Shown in pieces: positions 43,015 to 53,637 of a stretch of 64,000 nucleotides of DNA. The DNA lies in the NCBI RefSeq assembly GCF_017814975.1, contig NZ_JAGIQA010000012.1:1-64000 (forward strand). Direction: 5' to 3'. How positions within the stretch are numbered: position 1 is the first letter of the stretch; each line of letters starts with the position of its first letter. This DNA is from Cupriavidus consociatus (GTDB lineage: Bacteria; Pseudomonadota; Gammaproteobacteria; Burkholderiales; Burkholderiaceae). The translations under genes and the position numbers were made by a program. Below the pieces are notes generated by a model, which was given only the letters and a program-made list of their open reading frames with translations, ran no database searches and had not been told where the DNA came from.

Positions 43015-45846
43015 ATGCGGCAAGCGGGTGAATCGTTACCGGCCAGTGGCCACGTGCTGCGCCTCATCTGGCCGTTCGTTCCGGTTGTGGTCGCACTGGC
43101 GTTGTTCAGCATCGCCAGCCTTGACCTGTTGTCGGCCGCGCGCGCGTTCGTCGCCGGCGAGAGCCAGTGGTCCAAGGGCCAGAAGAATGCGGTGCTGCAT
43201 CTGTTGCGCTACGGCGAAGACCGCAATCCTGCGGATTTCACCGCCTATCTGGCCGCCATTGCGATTCCGCTCGGCGATCATCGCGCCCGGCTGGAGCTCG
43301 ACCGCGACGAGCCGGACCTGGAACGCGTGCGCGAAGGGCTGCTCGCAGGCGGCAACCACCCGGAAGACATCCCGCGGATGGTCCGGCTTTACCGCAATTT
43401 CCGCCATATCCACGAGGTCGATGCCGCGATCCGCGTGTGGGCCGCCGGCGACGAAGAGATCGCCGCGTTGCACGAGCAGGCGCTCGCACTGCGCCGTTTG
43501 GTCGACCGGCCCGGTTGCGACGACGATTGCGTCGCGCCCGTGCTGCGCCGGATCGCGCAGATCGATGCGCGGCTGACCCCTCTGGAACGTGCGTTTTCGG
43601 AACACCTTGGACAGGCGTCGCGCCGGGTGACGAGGCTGTTGACCACCGGCAGCGCGGTGGCGGCAACCTTGCTGCTGATGTCGGCGATCCTGCTGTCGCA
43701 CGGCCCGCTGCGGCGCGAGCGGCGGCTGCGCGAGGCGCTGTCCCAGCGCGAAGAGCAACTGCAGCTGGCGGTGGAGGGCAGCAACGACGGCCTGTGGGAC
43801 TGGCATCTCGGCAGCGGCGAGCTGTATTTTTCCCCGCGATGCGCACAGATGCTGGGCTACGGCGCAAGCGAGTTGCCGCATGCGCGTGAGACCGTGCTCG
43901 GCCTGCTGCATCCGTCGGACATTGAAGCCTTCGAATCCAAGCTAGCTTGGCATCTGCGCAGCGGCGAGCCGTATGACACCGAGTTCCGGCTGCGCAAGCG
44001 CGACGGCGGCTACCTGTGGGTGCGCGCACGCGGCCGGCTGGTCCGCGCCGCCGCGCGGCGGCGATCGCGCATGGCAGGCTCGCTGACGGATATCTCGGAC
44101 AACAAGCGTTACGAAGCCCAGCTGTTTGCGGAAAAGGAGCGTGCCCAGGTCACGCTGCAGGCAATCGGCGACGCGGTGGTGACCACCGACGTGTGGGGTC
44201 GCGTGCAGTCGCTCAATCCCGCTGCCGAGGTGCTGACCGGCTGGCGCGAGGCCGATGCCCTCGGGCAGCCGCTGGGCAAGGTGTGCATGCTGCGCGACGA
44301 GGACAGCCTGGCGCCGCTGTCCGATATCGTCACGCTCGCGCTCAGGCAGCGTTGGCACAGCCAGTCGGCACAACTGGTGCAGCGCGCTGCATCGGGGTAT
44401 TCCGGCCAGGCGCTCGCGGTCAAGCCCTCGGTGGCACTGATCCGCGACCGTGCCGCGCACGCGATCGGCGTGGTGGTGGTGCTGCACGATGTCAGCCAGG
44501 AACGCGCGCATGCCACGCGGCTGGCCTACGAGGCCAGCCACGACAGCCTGACCGGGCTGGTCAACCGCGCCGAGTTCGAGCGCCGCGTCGACGCCGCGAT
44601 CACGCGGGCGCATGCGCAAGGTGTCTCCCATATGCTGATGTACCTGGACCTCGACCAGTTCAAGGTGGTCAACGACACCTGCGGCCATGCCGCCGGCGAC
44701 GAGCTGATCCGCCAGATGGCCGAGGTCATGCGCAGCCAGCTGCGCCGTAGCGATACGCTGGCGCGCCTTGGCGGCGATGAGTTCGGCGTGCTGCTCGAGC
44801 ATTGCGCCACCAGCGACGGCGAGCGCGTGGCAGAGGCCCTGCGGCACGCCATTGCCTGCTTCCGCTTCGCGCACCGGCAGCGCACCTTCGCGCTGGGCGT
44901 GAGCATCGGCCTGATCTTGCTGGATGCCCAGACCGGCAGCGTCGCCGAAGCGCTCAGCGCGGCCGACGCGGCCTGCTACGTGGCCAAGGAGGGCGGGCGC
45001 AACCGCGTGCAGGTCTACCATCCCCGGGACAATGTGGTTCAGGCACGGCACGGTGAGATGGAATGGGTCAGCCGCGTGCACGACGCGCTGGCGGCGGGGC
45101 GCTTCTGCCTGTACGCGCAGGAGATCGTGCCGGCGCAGCCGGACGCCGAGGCGCGGGCCCCAGGGCGCCATATCGAACTGCTGCTGCGCATGCTGGACGA
45201 GCGCGGCCGGCTGGTGCCGCCGATGGCGTTCGTGCCGGCATGCGAGCGCTACAACCTGATGCCGATGATCGACCGCTGGGTGGTCGAGACCGCCTTCCGC
45301 GCGCTGGCGGGCCGCCAGGGGGAGATCGCCACCTGCGCCATCAACCTGTCGGGCTCGTCGCTGGCGGATATCCACTTCCCCGAGTTTGTGCGCGAGCAGG
45401 CGCAGTGCGCCGGCATCGCGCTGGACGGCATCTGCTTCGAGATCACGGAAACGGCGGCGATCGCCAACCTCGCGCAGGCGGGATCATTCATCCAGCAGTT
45501 GCAGCAGCTCGGCTGCAGTTTCGCGCTGGATGATTTCGGCGCAGGCATGTCGTCGTTTACCTACCTGAAGCACTTGCCGGCGGCGTACCTGAAGATCGAC
45601 GGCAGCTTCGTGCGCGAGATGCTGGCCGATCCGGTCAACCTGGTGATGGTGGAGGTGATCCAGCGCATTGGCCAGGCCATGGGCATGAAAACCATCGCCG
45701 AATTCGTCGAGAGCGAGGCCATGCTGGAGCGGCTGCGCGAACTCGGCGTCGACGCGGTGCAGGGTTTCCATATCGGCCTGCCGCAGCCGTTCGCCCCGTC
45801 CGGCCTGGCCGCAATGGTGCCGGCCGCGGCGGCGCGGACGGCCTGA
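43015..45846 (+). CDS. Membrane-bound PAS-GGDEF-EAL cyclic-di-GMP signalling protein
   Basis: A 943-residue bitopic sensor. Helix 1 lies at about residues 16-38 and helix 2 at 207-228, enclosing a periplasmic sensing region of roughly 165 residues. Two PAS domains follow (about 249-360 and 385-495). The GGDEF motif is intact at about 586-590 (RLGGDEFGVLLE), with an inhibitory RxxD site (RRSD) five residues ahead. The EAL-type domain has ELL in place of EAL (near 720), but retains INLSGSSL, CFEITETAAI, DDFGAGMSSF and LKIDGSFV, so phosphodiesterase activity is possible. Either or both activities may operate. Confidence 0.93.
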   Translation: MRQAGESLPASGHVLRLIWPFVPVVVALALFSIASLDLLSAARAFVAGESQWSKGQKNAVLHLLRYGEDRNPADFTAYLAAIAIPLGDHRARLELDRDEPDLERVREGLLAGGNHPEDIPRMVRLYRNFRHIHEVDAAIRVWAAGDEEIAALHEQALALRRLVDRPGCDDDCVAPVLRRIAQIDARLTPLERAFSEHLGQASRRVTRLLTTGSAVAATLLLMSAILLSHGPLRRERRLREALSQREEQLQLAVEGSNDGLWDWHLGSGELYFSPRCAQMLGYGASELPHARETVLGLLHPSDIEAFESKLAWHLRSGEPYDTEFRLRKRDGGYLWVRARGRLVRAAARRRSRMAGSLTDISDNKRYEAQLFAEKERAQVTLQAIGDAVVTTDVWGRVQSLNPAAEVLTGWREADALGQPLGKVCMLRDEDSLAPLSDIVTLALRQRWHSQSAQLVQRAASGYSGQALAVKPSVALIRDRAAHAIGVVVVLHDVSQERAHATRLAYEASHDSLTGLVNRAEFERRVDAAITRAHAQGVSHMLMYLDLDQFKVVNDTCGHAAGDELIRQMAEVMRSQLRRSDTLARLGGDEFGVLLEHCATSDGERVAEALRHAIACFRFAHRQRTFALGVSIGLILLDAQTGSVAEALSAADAACYVAKEGGRNRVQVYHPRDNVVQARHGEMEWVSRVHDALAAGRFCLYAQEIVPAQPDAEARAPGRHIELLLRMLDERGRLVPPMAFVPACERYNLMPMIDRWVVETAFRALAGRQGEIATCAINLSGSSLADIHFPEFVREQAQCAGIALDGICFEITETAAIANLAQAGSFIQQLQQLGCSFALDDFGAGMSSFTYLKHLPAAYLKIDGSFVREMLADPVNLVMVEVIQRIGQAMGMKTIAEFVESEAMLERLRELGVDAVQGFHIGLPQPFAPSGLAAMVPAAAARTA

Positions 45847-45861
45847 GCGCAAGCGCGCGGT

Positions 45862-46386
45862 TCAGCGAACGAGCGGGTCGCGGAAGCCGGTATCGACGGG
45901 AGGCGCGTCTGGCGTAGCCGCGCCGGTGGTGTCCGGCATGGTGGCAGGTGCGGTGGCAGGAGGGATCGCCTGCCGTTTGGCGTCACGCCAGGTGTTGTAG
46001 ACCCAGTACGCCGCGCCGGCCGCCAGGCCGACCTTGGACAGCTTCCAGGTCCAGCGCAGTAGCGGCGTGCGCCGAAGCAGCGGCAGCGCCAGCGTGACGG
46101 CGGTGCTCAGCAGCGGGTAGTCCTTGGTGACGCCCGCGACCTTCATCAGCGAGCCGGGCCGCGCAATGCGCGGCAGCCAGCTGGCAAAGTTTCCCAGCCG
46201 GCGCGCGCCGCCGCGTACCTGGTGCAGCGCCTGCAGGCAGTCGTGGCGTTCCAGCGCCGCGCGCGTGAGCAGCAGTTCCTTGCGCACCTCCAGCGGCAAA
46301 CGGACTTCCTGCGTGAAGCGGACGGGCCGCGCGTGCTCGCGGCGGTTGCGCTCGGTCGCGCCTTCTTCGGGTTCCAGGGTGGTCAT
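45862..46386 (-). CDS. Hypothetical protein, third gene of a YqjD/YqjE-like operon
   Basis: A 174-residue protein beginning MTTLEPEEGATERNRREH, with a possible membrane segment near WKLSKVGLAAGAAYWVYNTW. The N-terminal half is helical (RLPLEVRKELLLTRAALERHDCLQALHQVRGGARRLG). The C-terminus is Pro/Ala/Thr-rich. Its position next to YqjE- and YqjD-like genes matches the yqjK slot of enterobacterial operons, but sequence similarity to YqjK is only suggestive. Its start overlaps the upstream gene by 4 bp. Confidence 0.65.
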   Translation of the reverse strand: MTTLEPEEGATERNRREHARPVRFTQEVRLPLEVRKELLLTRAALERHDCLQALHQVRGGARRLGNFASWLPRIARPGSLMKVAGVTKDYPLLSTAVTLALPLLRRTPLLRWTWKLSKVGLAAGAAYWVYNTWRDAKRQAIPPATAPATMPDTTGAATPDAPPVDTGFRDPLVR

Positions 46387-46763
46387 CGGCGCAGGATCTC
46401 CCGGTCTTTGTCGATTTCGGCGAGCGTGGCCTCGAACATCGGCGGGGCGTTGCGCACCAGGTTGCGTGCGTACGCGAGGCAGCCGGCGCACAGCAGCAGG
46501 TAGACGACCACCAGCACGCCCAGCGCCTGCCAGCCGTAGCTGTTCCAGAACAGGATGGCGACGAGCGCGGTAAAGGTGACCAGCGCAATGCCGAAGAACA
46601 CCAGCCCGAAGCAGGCCAGCAGGGCGACCTTCATCAGGCGCGTGCGTTCCTCGGCGAATTCGACGCTGGCAAGCTCCAGGCGGGTCTGGACCATGGCAAC
46701 CAGCGAGTTGAGGAGGTTGCGCACGGATTCCAGCAATTTGGGAGAAGGGGTGGATTCGCTCAT
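46383..46763 (-). CDS. YqjE / phage-holin-superfamily membrane protein
   Basis: A 126-residue protein with two membrane helices (VALLACFGLVFFGIALVTFTALVAILFW and ALGVLVVVYLLLCAGCLAY). The N-terminal amphipathic segment SVRNLLNSLVAMVQTRLELASVEFAEERTRL is the classic holin_3_6/YqjE pattern. It is a housekeeping stress-linked membrane protein, not evidence of prophage. A duplicated GAGCGAATCC word surrounds the start; the ATG at 46763 is the likely start. It is translated in overlap with the downstream gene. Confidence 0.85.
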   Translation of the reverse strand: MSESTPSPKLLESVRNLLNSLVAMVQTRLELASVEFAEERTRLMKVALLACFGLVFFGIALVTFTALVAILFWNSYGWQALGVLVVVYLLLCAGCLAYARNLVRNAPPMFEATLAEIDKDREILRR

Positions 46764-46935
46764 GGATTCGCTCGGCGGCTCCGGCGTGAAAGCGGCACGC
46801 CGGCATGGCCGTGCGTGCCTTTCTGCGGACGGGGCCGGGCGCCGCTGTGCGGGCCCCCGGGCCTCTGGCAACCCGTGCCTCGCGCGGGTTGCCGCTCTGG
46901 TGCGACGCCTGGCGCCGCACCGGGACTACAGCCGC

Positions 46936-47262
46936 TTACTTGCGGTTCAGCAGCAGACCGATCAGCAGGCCCACGCCAGCCGCCACGCCCACGGCGCGCC
47001 ACGGGTGGTCGTGCACGTAGTCGTCGGTGGCACGAGCTGCCGCCTTGCTCTTGGTCACGACGGCATCCTGCAGGTCCTGGGCTTTTTCCTTGGCTTGCTT
47101 GAGCAGACCCATGCCGCGCTCGCGCAGTTCGGCGGCTTTTTCGCCGGTGGTCGAAGCGGCTTGCTTCAGCAGCTCCTCGGCGTCGGACAGTACGGTCTTG
47201 ACATCGCTCATCAGTTTCTCCTGTTTGCGGGCGGTTGGTTCGGTTTGTGCGGATTCTGACAT
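46936..47262 (-). CDS. DUF883 (ElaB/YqjD)-family ribosome-associated membrane protein
   Basis: A 108-residue protein with a long helix (SDVKTVLSDAEELLKQAAST through AKEKAQDLQDAVVTKSKAAARATDDYVHDHPWRAVG) and a C-terminal membrane anchor GVGLLIGLLLNRK. Tail-anchored YqjD/ElaB proteins bind ribosomes in stationary phase in E. coli. Two ATGs both have good ribosome binding sites: 47262 (GGAG 8 nt upstream) and 47211 (AGGAG 6 nt upstream). Confidence 0.9.
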   Translation of the reverse strand: MSESAQTEPTARKQEKLMSDVKTVLSDAEELLKQAASTTGEKAAELRERGMGLLKQAKEKAQDLQDAVVTKSKAAARATDDYVHDHPWRAVGVAAGVGLLIGLLLNRK

Positions 47263-47514
47263 TTTCTACGCTCCGAGGCTAACGGCATTGTCTGTCTGAT
47301 ACTTAGCATATGTGGCGAGCGACGGTGGTTTCAAGGCCACGCGCCTCATCGCCTGTATCGGCGAGGCCATTGCCAGCATGCCCGAAAGCGCGCGAAAAGA
47401 CTGTCAGAAAATGTCTATATGACTACGAGTGATTTTGTAGTGACTTTATATTCGTTTGGGTTGGATATCAATCGGGATACTCTGGTTCCACTTCGAAATC
47501 AGGAGAATCTGAAC

Positions 47515-48156
<642 letters not shown>

Positions 48157-48255
48157 CGGCCAAATGAACGCGGCCCCGCATATTGCGGGGCCGGCGTCCG
48201 GAACAGGTGTTTTATCGACGGGGGCAGCCTCGCCGTCTCCTTGGTAGTGTGCTTG

Positions 48256-48281
48256 GCCCGGCTCTGCAGCCGGGCTTTTTT
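48256..48281 (+). terminator. Terminator after the peroxiredoxin gene
   Basis: GCCCGGCT/AGCCGGGC stem, loop CTGC, followed by six Ts. A second stem without a T-run (GGCCCCGCA/TGCGGGGCC) lies upstream at 48172-48192. Confidence 0.88.
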
Positions 48282-48324
48282 CATTTCAGGAGTTCCTGTC
48301 CGTCAGGGCGTGGTTCCGGAGGCT

Positions 48325-49518
48325 TCAGAAGAATGCCTGGAGGCCGGTCTGCGCGCGGCCCAGGATCAGCGCGTGGATGTCGTGCGTGCCTTCGTAGGTG
48401 TTGACCACTTCCAGGTTCACCACGTGGCGGATCACGCCGAATTCATCCGAGATGCCGTTGCCGCCGAGCATGTCGCGGGCCACGCGGGCGATGTCCAGCG
48501 ACTTGCCACACGAATTGCGCTTCATGATCGAGGTGATTTCCACCGCGGCGGTGCCTTCGTCCTTCATGCGGCCCAGGCGCAGGCAGCCTTGCAGGCCCAG
48601 CGTGATCTCCGTCTGCATGTCGGCCAGCTTTTTCTGCACCAGCTGCGTCTGGGCCAGCGGGCGGCCGAACTGCTTGCGGTCCAGCGTGTACTGGCGGGCG
48701 GTGTGCCAGCAGAACTCGGCGGCGCCCAGCGCGCCCCAGGCGATGCCGTAGCGGGCCGAGTTCAGGCAGGTGAACGGGCCCTTCAGGCCCTTCACGCCCG
48801 GCATGATGTTTTCTTCCGGCACGAAGACCTGATCGAGGACGATTTCGCCGGTGATCGACGTACGCAGGCCGACCTTGCCGTGGATGGCCGGCGCGCTCAG
48901 GCCCTTCCAGCCCTTTTCGAGGATGAAGCCGCGGATGTCTTCCTTGCCGTCTTCGCCCGCCAGCTTGGCCCACACCACGAACACGTCGGCGATCGGCGAG
49001 TTGGTGATCCACATCTTGGCGCCGGTCAGCTCGTAGCCGCCGTCGACCTTCTTGGCGCGGGTCACCATCGAGCCCGGGTCGGAGCCGTGGTTCGGCTCGG
49101 TCAGGCCGAAGCAGCCGATCCATTCGCCGGTGGCCAGCTTGGGCAGGTATTTTTGCTTCTGCGCTTCGGTGCCGAATTCATAGATCGGCACCATCACCAG
49201 CGACGACTGCACGCTCATCATCGAGCGGTAGCCCGAATCGACGCGCTCCACTTCACGGGCGATCAGGCCATAGCTGACGTAGTTCAGGCCGGGGCCGCCG
49301 TATTGCTCGGGGATGGTCGGGCCGAGCAGGCCCAGTTCACCCATCTCGCGAAAGATCTCGACGTCGGTCTTCTCGTTGCGGAACGACTGCAGCACGCGCG
49401 GCATCAGCTTGTCCTGGCAGTACGCCGCGGAGGCGTCACGCACGGCGCGTTCGTCGGCGGTCAGTTGCTGGTCGAGCAGCAGGGGATCGGCCCAGTGGAA
49501 TTCGGCGTTGGCAGCCAT
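48325..49518 (-). CDS. gcdH: Glutaryl-CoA dehydrogenase
   Basis: A 397-residue acyl-CoA dehydrogenase of lysine/tryptophan/benzoate breakdown that oxidises and decarboxylates glutaryl-CoA to crotonyl-CoA. It starts [20 protein letters not shown] (AAGGAGACCTGC before the ATG). FAD-binding motifs are [18 protein letters not shown] and [10 protein letters not shown]. The catalytic Glu lies in [22 protein letters not shown] and the substrate arginine in [12 protein letters not shown]. IclR-type regulation from the divergent gene is likely. Confidence 0.95.
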   Translation of the reverse strand: MAANAEFHWADPLLLDQQLTADERAVRDASAAYCQDKLMPRVLQSFRNEKTDVEIFREMGELGLLGPTIPEQYGGPGLNYVSYGLIAREVERVDSGYRSMMSVQSSLVMVPIYEFGTEAQKQKYLPKLATGEWIGCFGLTEPNHGSDPGSMVTRAKKVDGGYELTGAKMWITNSPIADVFVVWAKLAGEDGKEDIRGFILEKGWKGLSAPAIHGKVGLRTSITGEIVLDQVFVPEENIMPGVKGLKGPFTCLNSARYGIAWGALGAAEFCWHTARQYTLDRKQFGRPLAQTQLVQKKLADMQTEITLGLQGCLRLGRMKDEGTAAVEITSIMKRNSCGKSLDIARVARDMLGGNGISDEFGVIRHVVNLEVVNTYEGTHDIHALILGRAQTGLQAFF

Positions 49519-49609
49519 GCAGGTCTCCTTCGGTGGCGCGGCGGAAGCGGGCGTCTGGCGCGGGTGCTTCCGGAGTGTGGTTCGGTGATCGTTGGCGGAG
49601 GATTTTTTG

Positions 49610-49626
49610 GTTCCGCATTGCGGAAC
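49610..49626. promoter_or_regulatory. IclR-type operator palindrome
   Basis: GTTCCGCATTGCGGAAC is a perfect 17-bp palindrome between gcdH and the divergent IclR gene. A further half-site GTTCCG follows at 49630-49635. The form matches IclR-family operators. Confidence 0.75.
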
Positions 49627-49740
49627 TGTGTTCCGTTGAATTAGTATATCGCAACGGGTCTGCCATGCAACAGGCAAAACCCCAAGCCACCTATGCCTTG
49701 TGCGATGAGCGGACAACCGCAGACCTGAGAGGAGCACATC

Positions 49741-50541
49741 TTGAACAGTCCGTCACTTTCGAACGGCGCACCGACGCCTGTGCGGGAGAGCGATCCCAAT
49801 TTTGTCACCGCGCTGGCGCGCGGGCTCGAACTGCTGCGCTGTTTTCGTACCGGCGAAGCGATGCTTGGCAATCAGGATTTCGTGCGTCGCACCGGATTTC
49901 CCAAAGCCACGGTCAGCCGGCTGGCCGGCACGCTGGTGCAGCTGGGTTACCTGCGCTATGACGAAAGCCTGGGCAAGTACGCGCTCGATGCCGGGGTGCT
50001 GGCGCTGGGATACGCGTACCTGTCGGCTTCCGACGTGGTGACGCTGGCGCGGCCGCATATGCTGGCGTTCGCGCAGTCGTACGGCGTGTCGGTATCGCTT
50101 GGCAAGCGTGAGCGGATGGAGGTGATTTACCTCGAATCGATCCGCAATGACGCTGGCGTGATGCTGGGCCTGGGGGTGGGATCGCGGCTGTCGCTGGTGT
50201 CCAGTTCGATGGGACGGGCCTATCTGGCTGCGCTGCCTGCGCCGCGACGGGATCGGGTGCTGGCCGAGTTCAGCCAGGCGTTCCCGGAACAATGGAAGCA
50301 GCAGGAAGAGGCGATGCGGGTAGCGCTGGCCGATGCGCAGCAGCGGGGCTATGCGTCGTCATTCCGGGATTGGCATCCGGCGATTCATGCTTGCGCGGTG
50401 GCGTTCCGGCCCGTCGGGGAGAAGGATCTGCATATGTTGAGTTGCAGTGCTTCTTATGGCGCGGTGGAGGAAGAGGTTTTCCACCGGACGCTGGCGCCGG
50501 CGCTGGTGGCGCTGGCTGGGAGGTTGTCAAATGGGGTTTGA
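49741..50541 (+). CDS. IclR-family transcriptional regulator, TTG start
   Basis: A 266-residue regulator. The winged HTH is at about residues 21-75 ([48 protein letters not shown]) and the effector domain covers the rest ([16 protein letters not shown]). The start is TTG at 49741 with AGGAG 6 nt upstream. It lies divergent from gcdH and probably controls it. The family resembles PcaR/PobR-like regulators of aromatic and dicarboxylic acid use. Confidence 0.9.
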   Translation: MNSPSLSNGAPTPVRESDPNFVTALARGLELLRCFRTGEAMLGNQDFVRRTGFPKATVSRLAGTLVQLGYLRYDESLGKYALDAGVLALGYAYLSASDVVTLARPHMLAFAQSYGVSVSLGKRERMEVIYLESIRNDAGVMLGLGVGSRLSLVSSSMGRAYLAALPAPRRDRVLAEFSQAFPEQWKQQEEAMRVALADAQQRGYASSFRDWHPAIHACAVAFRPVGEKDLHMLSCSASYGAVEEEVFHRTLAPALVALAGRLSNGV

Positions 50542-50594
50542 GGGCGGCCCGACGACTGGCTCTACTTCGTGGTGGCGCCGGCCCTCACCCTCAG

Positions 50595-50620
50595 CCCCTC
50601 TCCCGCAAGCGGGAGAGGGG
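50595..50620. repeat. Intergenic palindromic repeat element
   Basis: A 12-bp perfect stem (CCCCTCTCCCGC/GCGGGAGAGGGG) with AA loop, in a form that recurs in intergenic regions of many Burkholderiales and Xanthomonadales genomes. It lies between the convergent iclR and kynA genes. Confidence 0.65.
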
Positions 50621-50646
50621 AGCAAACAGGCGGGCAGGGACGGGCT

Positions 50647-51567
50647 TCAAAGATCCGTCCTCAACTTCCAAAGCTCCGGAAACAACACCACATCCAGCAT
50701 CTTCCGCAAATAGCCGACGCCCTCGGTGCCGCCAGTGCCACGCTTGAACCCGATCACGCGCTCAACCGTAGTCACATGCCGGAACCGCCATTGCCGGAAC
50801 GAATCCTCCAGGTCGACGAACTTCTCGCCAAGTTCATACAGTTCCCAATGCGCGGAAGGATTGCGATAGACCTCCAGCCAGGCCGCCTCAACGGAAGCGT
50901 TGTAGGCTGTAGGCTGCGTCCAGTCGCGCTCGACGCAGTCCGCATCAATGGCAAAACCACGCCGCGCCATCAGCCGGATCGCTTCATCATAAAGAGACGG
51001 AGTTTTCAGAGCTGTCTCCACCAGCGCCAGATGCTCGGCCCGATGCGCATGCGGCTTCAACATGGCCGCGTTCTTGTTGCCGAGGATGAATTCGATTTCC
51101 CGATACTGGTACGACTGGAAGCCAGATGACATCCCGAGGTAAGGCCGCATCGCCGAATACTCCGGCGGTGTCATCGTCGCCAGCACGTTCCACGCCTGCA
51201 CCAGCTGGTCCATGATCCGCGATACGCGCGTCAGCATCTTGAATGCCGGCGGCAAGCTGTCGGTCTTGACCGATTCCCGCGCCGCGCGCAGCTCATGCAG
51301 CATCAGCTTCATCCACAGCTCGGTGGTCTGGTGCTGCACGATAAACAGCATCTCGTTATGGTCCGGCGACAGCGGGTGCTGCGCGCTCAGGATCTGGTCC
51401 AGGCCCAGATAATCGCCATAGCTCATGTCCTTGGCGAAATCCATCTGCGCGCCATGCCAGCCTTCGCCCTGCGATGCCGTTTGCGATGCCGTTTGCGATG
51501 CCGTTTGCGATGCTGTTTGCGATACGCTCGCCGCGCCCGAGAAAGGGCATCCCTTGATTTCACTCAT
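50647..51567 (-). CDS. kynA: Tryptophan 2,3-dioxygenase
   Basis: A 306-residue haem enzyme opening the indole ring of tryptophan to N-formylkynurenine. Family features: [62 protein letters not shown] and [13 protein letters not shown]. The N-terminus carries a low-complexity insert, four to five copies of SQTA, encoded by a 12-bp tandem repeat. It is the last gene of kynBUA with a 14-bp gap to kynU. Confidence 0.97.
   Translation of the reverse strand: MSEIKGCPFSGAASVSQTASQTASQTASQTASQGEGWHGAQMDFAKDMSYGDYLGLDQILSAQHPLSPDHNEMLFIVQHQTTELWMKLMLHELRAARESVKTDSLPPAFKMLTRVSRIMDQLVQAWNVLATMTPPEYSAMRPYLGMSSGFQSYQYREIEFILGNKNAAMLKPHAHRAEHLALVETALKTPSLYDEAIRLMARRGFAIDADCVERDWTQPTAYNASVEAAWLEVYRNPSAHWELYELGEKFVDLEDSFRQWRFRHVTTVERVIGFKRGTGGTEGVGYLRKMLDVVLFPELWKLRTDL
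51471..51524 (-). repeat. 12-bp tandem repeat within the kynA N-terminus
   Basis: On the plus strand the unit is GCGATGCCGTTT, repeated four times with one changed base, plus a partial fifth copy. It encodes SQTA repeats and keeps the reading frame whatever the copy number. Confidence 0.9.
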
Positions 51568-51581
51568 GATGGAACTCCCGA

Positions 51582-52838
51582 TCAGGTCACCTGGCCGCGC
51601 ACCTGGAAGCGCGCATCGCGATACGTGCCGCTGTCCAGCACATCGCGCAGGATTTCCACCGCATCCCAGACTTCGGTGAAGCTGGTGTACAGCGGCGTGA
51701 AGCCGAAGCGCGCGATGCGTGGCTCGCGGTAGTCGCCGATGACGCCGCGCTCGATCAGGGCCTGCACCACTGCATAGCCTTCCGGATGCTCCCAGCTGAC
51801 CTGGCTGCCGCGGCGCGCGTGCTCGCGCGGCGTGACCAGGGTAAGCGGATGCTGGCCGCAGCGTGCTTCCACCAGTTCGATAAAGAGGTCGGTCAGAAGC
51901 AGCGACTTGGCGCGCAGCACTTGCATGCTGGTCTGGGCATAGATGTCCAGCCCGCATTCGACCATCGCCAGCGACGTGACCGGCTGCGTGCCGCACAGGA
52001 AGCGGCGTACGCCTTCGACCGGGCGGTACTGCGGCTCCATCGCGAACGGCGCGGCATGGCCCCACCAGCCTGACAGCGGCTGCCAGAACGCATCGCGCAG
52101 CGCCGGCGCGACCCACACGAACGCGGGCGAGCCCGGGCCGCCGTTCAGGTACTTGTAGGTGCAGCCGATGGCGTAGTCGGCGCCGGATGCCTTCAGGTTG
52201 ACCGGCACGGCGCCGGCCGAGTGGCACAGGTCCCACACGGTCAGCGCGCCGCGGGCATGGGCCAGTTCGGTGAGCGCGGCCATGTCGAGCATCTCGCCGC
52301 TCTTGTAGTTGACGTGCGTCAGCATCAGCACCGCGGTATCGGCGCCGACGGCGGCGTCGATCTCGGCCGGCGAGTCGACCAGGCGCAGCGAGTAGCCCTG
52401 CTGCAGCAGGTCGGCCAGGCCCTGGGCGATATAGAGGTCGGTCGGGAAGTTGCTGGATTCTGAGACGATCACCTTGCGCGCCGGATCGCGCGTCTGCTGC
52501 ACGCGCAACGCGGCGGCGAGCACCTTGAACAGGTTGATCGAGGTGGTGTCGGTCACCACCACTTCATTCTCGCCGGCGCCGACCAGCGGGGCGAGCTTGT
52601 TGCCCAGCCGCTGCGGCAGTTCGAACCAGCCGGCGGTGTTCCAGCTGCGGATCAGGCCATCGCCCCATTCCTCGGCCACCACCTGGGCGGCGCGCGCGGC
52701 GGCGGCGCGCGGGCGGGCGCCGAGCGAGTTGCCGTCGAGGTAGATCACGCCCTCGGGCAGGGCGAACTGCTCGCGCAGGAGGCGCAGCGGGTCTTGCTGG
52801 TCGAGCCGTAGACAGTGCTCGCGGTCAATGGTCGTCAT
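51582..52838 (-). CDS. kynU: Kynureninase
   Basis: A 418-residue PLP enzyme cleaving kynurenine to anthranilate and alanine. Motifs include [53 protein letters not shown] (PLP-binding Asp) and [16 protein letters not shown] with the Schiff-base lysine. It lies 36 bp downstream of kynB. Confidence 0.97.
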   Translation of the reverse strand: MTTIDREHCLRLDQQDPLRLLREQFALPEGVIYLDGNSLGARPRAAAARAAQVVAEEWGDGLIRSWNTAGWFELPQRLGNKLAPLVGAGENEVVVTDTTSINLFKVLAAALRVQQTRDPARKVIVSESSNFPTDLYIAQGLADLLQQGYSLRLVDSPAEIDAAVGADTAVLMLTHVNYKSGEMLDMAALTELAHARGALTVWDLCHSAGAVPVNLKASGADYAIGCTYKYLNGGPGSPAFVWVAPALRDAFWQPLSGWWGHAAPFAMEPQYRPVEGVRRFLCGTQPVTSLAMVECGLDIYAQTSMQVLRAKSLLLTDLFIELVEARCGQHPLTLVTPREHARRGSQVSWEHPEGYAVVQALIERGVIGDYREPRIARFGFTPLYTSFTEVWDAVEILRDVLDSGTYRDARFQVRGQVT

Positions 52839-52874
52839 GTCTTGATATGGGTTTGCGGTGAAATTCCGAGGCGT

Positions 52875-53525
52875 TCAGTCCAGGCTGCGCAGCACGGCGC
52901 GCACCGGGCTGGCATCGAGCCCGGCAAGGCGCAGCGGCAGCGCGATCAGTTCGTAGTCGCCTTCGGCGACGTCGTCCAGCACGATGCCTTCCAGGATTGC
53001 CAGCCCATGCCGGCGCACGGCGCGGTGCGCGTCCATGGTCTTGGATTCCTGCGGATCGAGGGAAGGGGTGTCGATGCCGACTAGTTGCACCCCGTGCGAT
53101 GCGAGCAGCGCGATGGTGTCGGCGGCGACGGCGCAGAAAGCGGGATCCCATTGCGCCAGCGGCGCCTGCCGGTAGGTGCGCAGCAGCACGCGCGGCGGCA
53201 GGTCCAGCAGCGCGTGTCCGATATGGCGGGGCTCCACCACCGGCGCTGCGCCGATGCAATGGATCACCCGGCAGGTGCCGAGGTAGGGGGCCAGCGGCAC
53301 GTCGCCGATCGGTGCGCCATCGGCGGCGTAGTGCAGCGGCGCGTCGGCGTGGGCGCCGGTGTGCGGCGACAGCGTGATGCGGCCGACATTCACCGGGCAG
53401 TGTTCGTCCATCTGCCACGCGGACGCTTGCTGGAACGGTGTATCGCCGGGCCACACCGGGGTGGCCGGTGACAGCGGCGGGCTGATGTCCCACAGCCGGC
53501 GCGGGTCTTGTCTGGGGGCGGTCAT
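52875..53525 (-). CDS. kynB: Kynurenine formamidase
   Basis: A 216-residue cyclase-family metal-dependent amidase that hydrolyses N-formylkynurenine. It has [21 protein letters not shown], the metal-binding [12 protein letters not shown] and the [21 protein letters not shown]-terminal part, as in bacterial KynB. It is the first gene of the kynBUA operon, divergent from kynR. Confidence 0.96.
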   Translation of the reverse strand: MTAPRQDPRRLWDISPPLSPATPVWPGDTPFQQASAWQMDEHCPVNVGRITLSPHTGAHADAPLHYAADGAPIGDVPLAPYLGTCRVIHCIGAAPVVEPRHIGHALLDLPPRVLLRTYRQAPLAQWDPAFCAVAADTIALLASHGVQLVGIDTPSLDPQESKTMDAHRAVRRHGLAILEGIVLDDVAEGDYELIALPLRLAGLDASPVRAVLRSLD

Positions 53526-53598
53526 GGAATGGGGCGGCGGTGCCGTCTTTTGTCTGCCTCGATGTCGGCATATTAGACAAATTCCCCGGGAAGAGGCT

Positions 53599-53633
53599 TG
53601 CGAAATGAGCGGTCCGGCACGTCATCTTTCGCA
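53599..53633. promoter_or_regulatory. Inverted repeat in the kynB-kynR intergenic region
   Basis: TGCGAAA (53599-53605) and TTTCGCA (53627-53633) form an inverted repeat with centres 28 bp apart. It could be part of the KynR operator. Confidence 0.45.
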
Positions 53634-53637
53634 TAAA

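Noticed and set aside
46383..46763. Prophage holin gene
   Set aside because: The sequence is a YqjE-type housekeeping protein in a conserved yqjD-like operon; no other phage genes are near.
51471..51524. Short CRISPR-like array
   Set aside because: Units are 12 bp, contiguous and in frame within kynA; there are no spacers.
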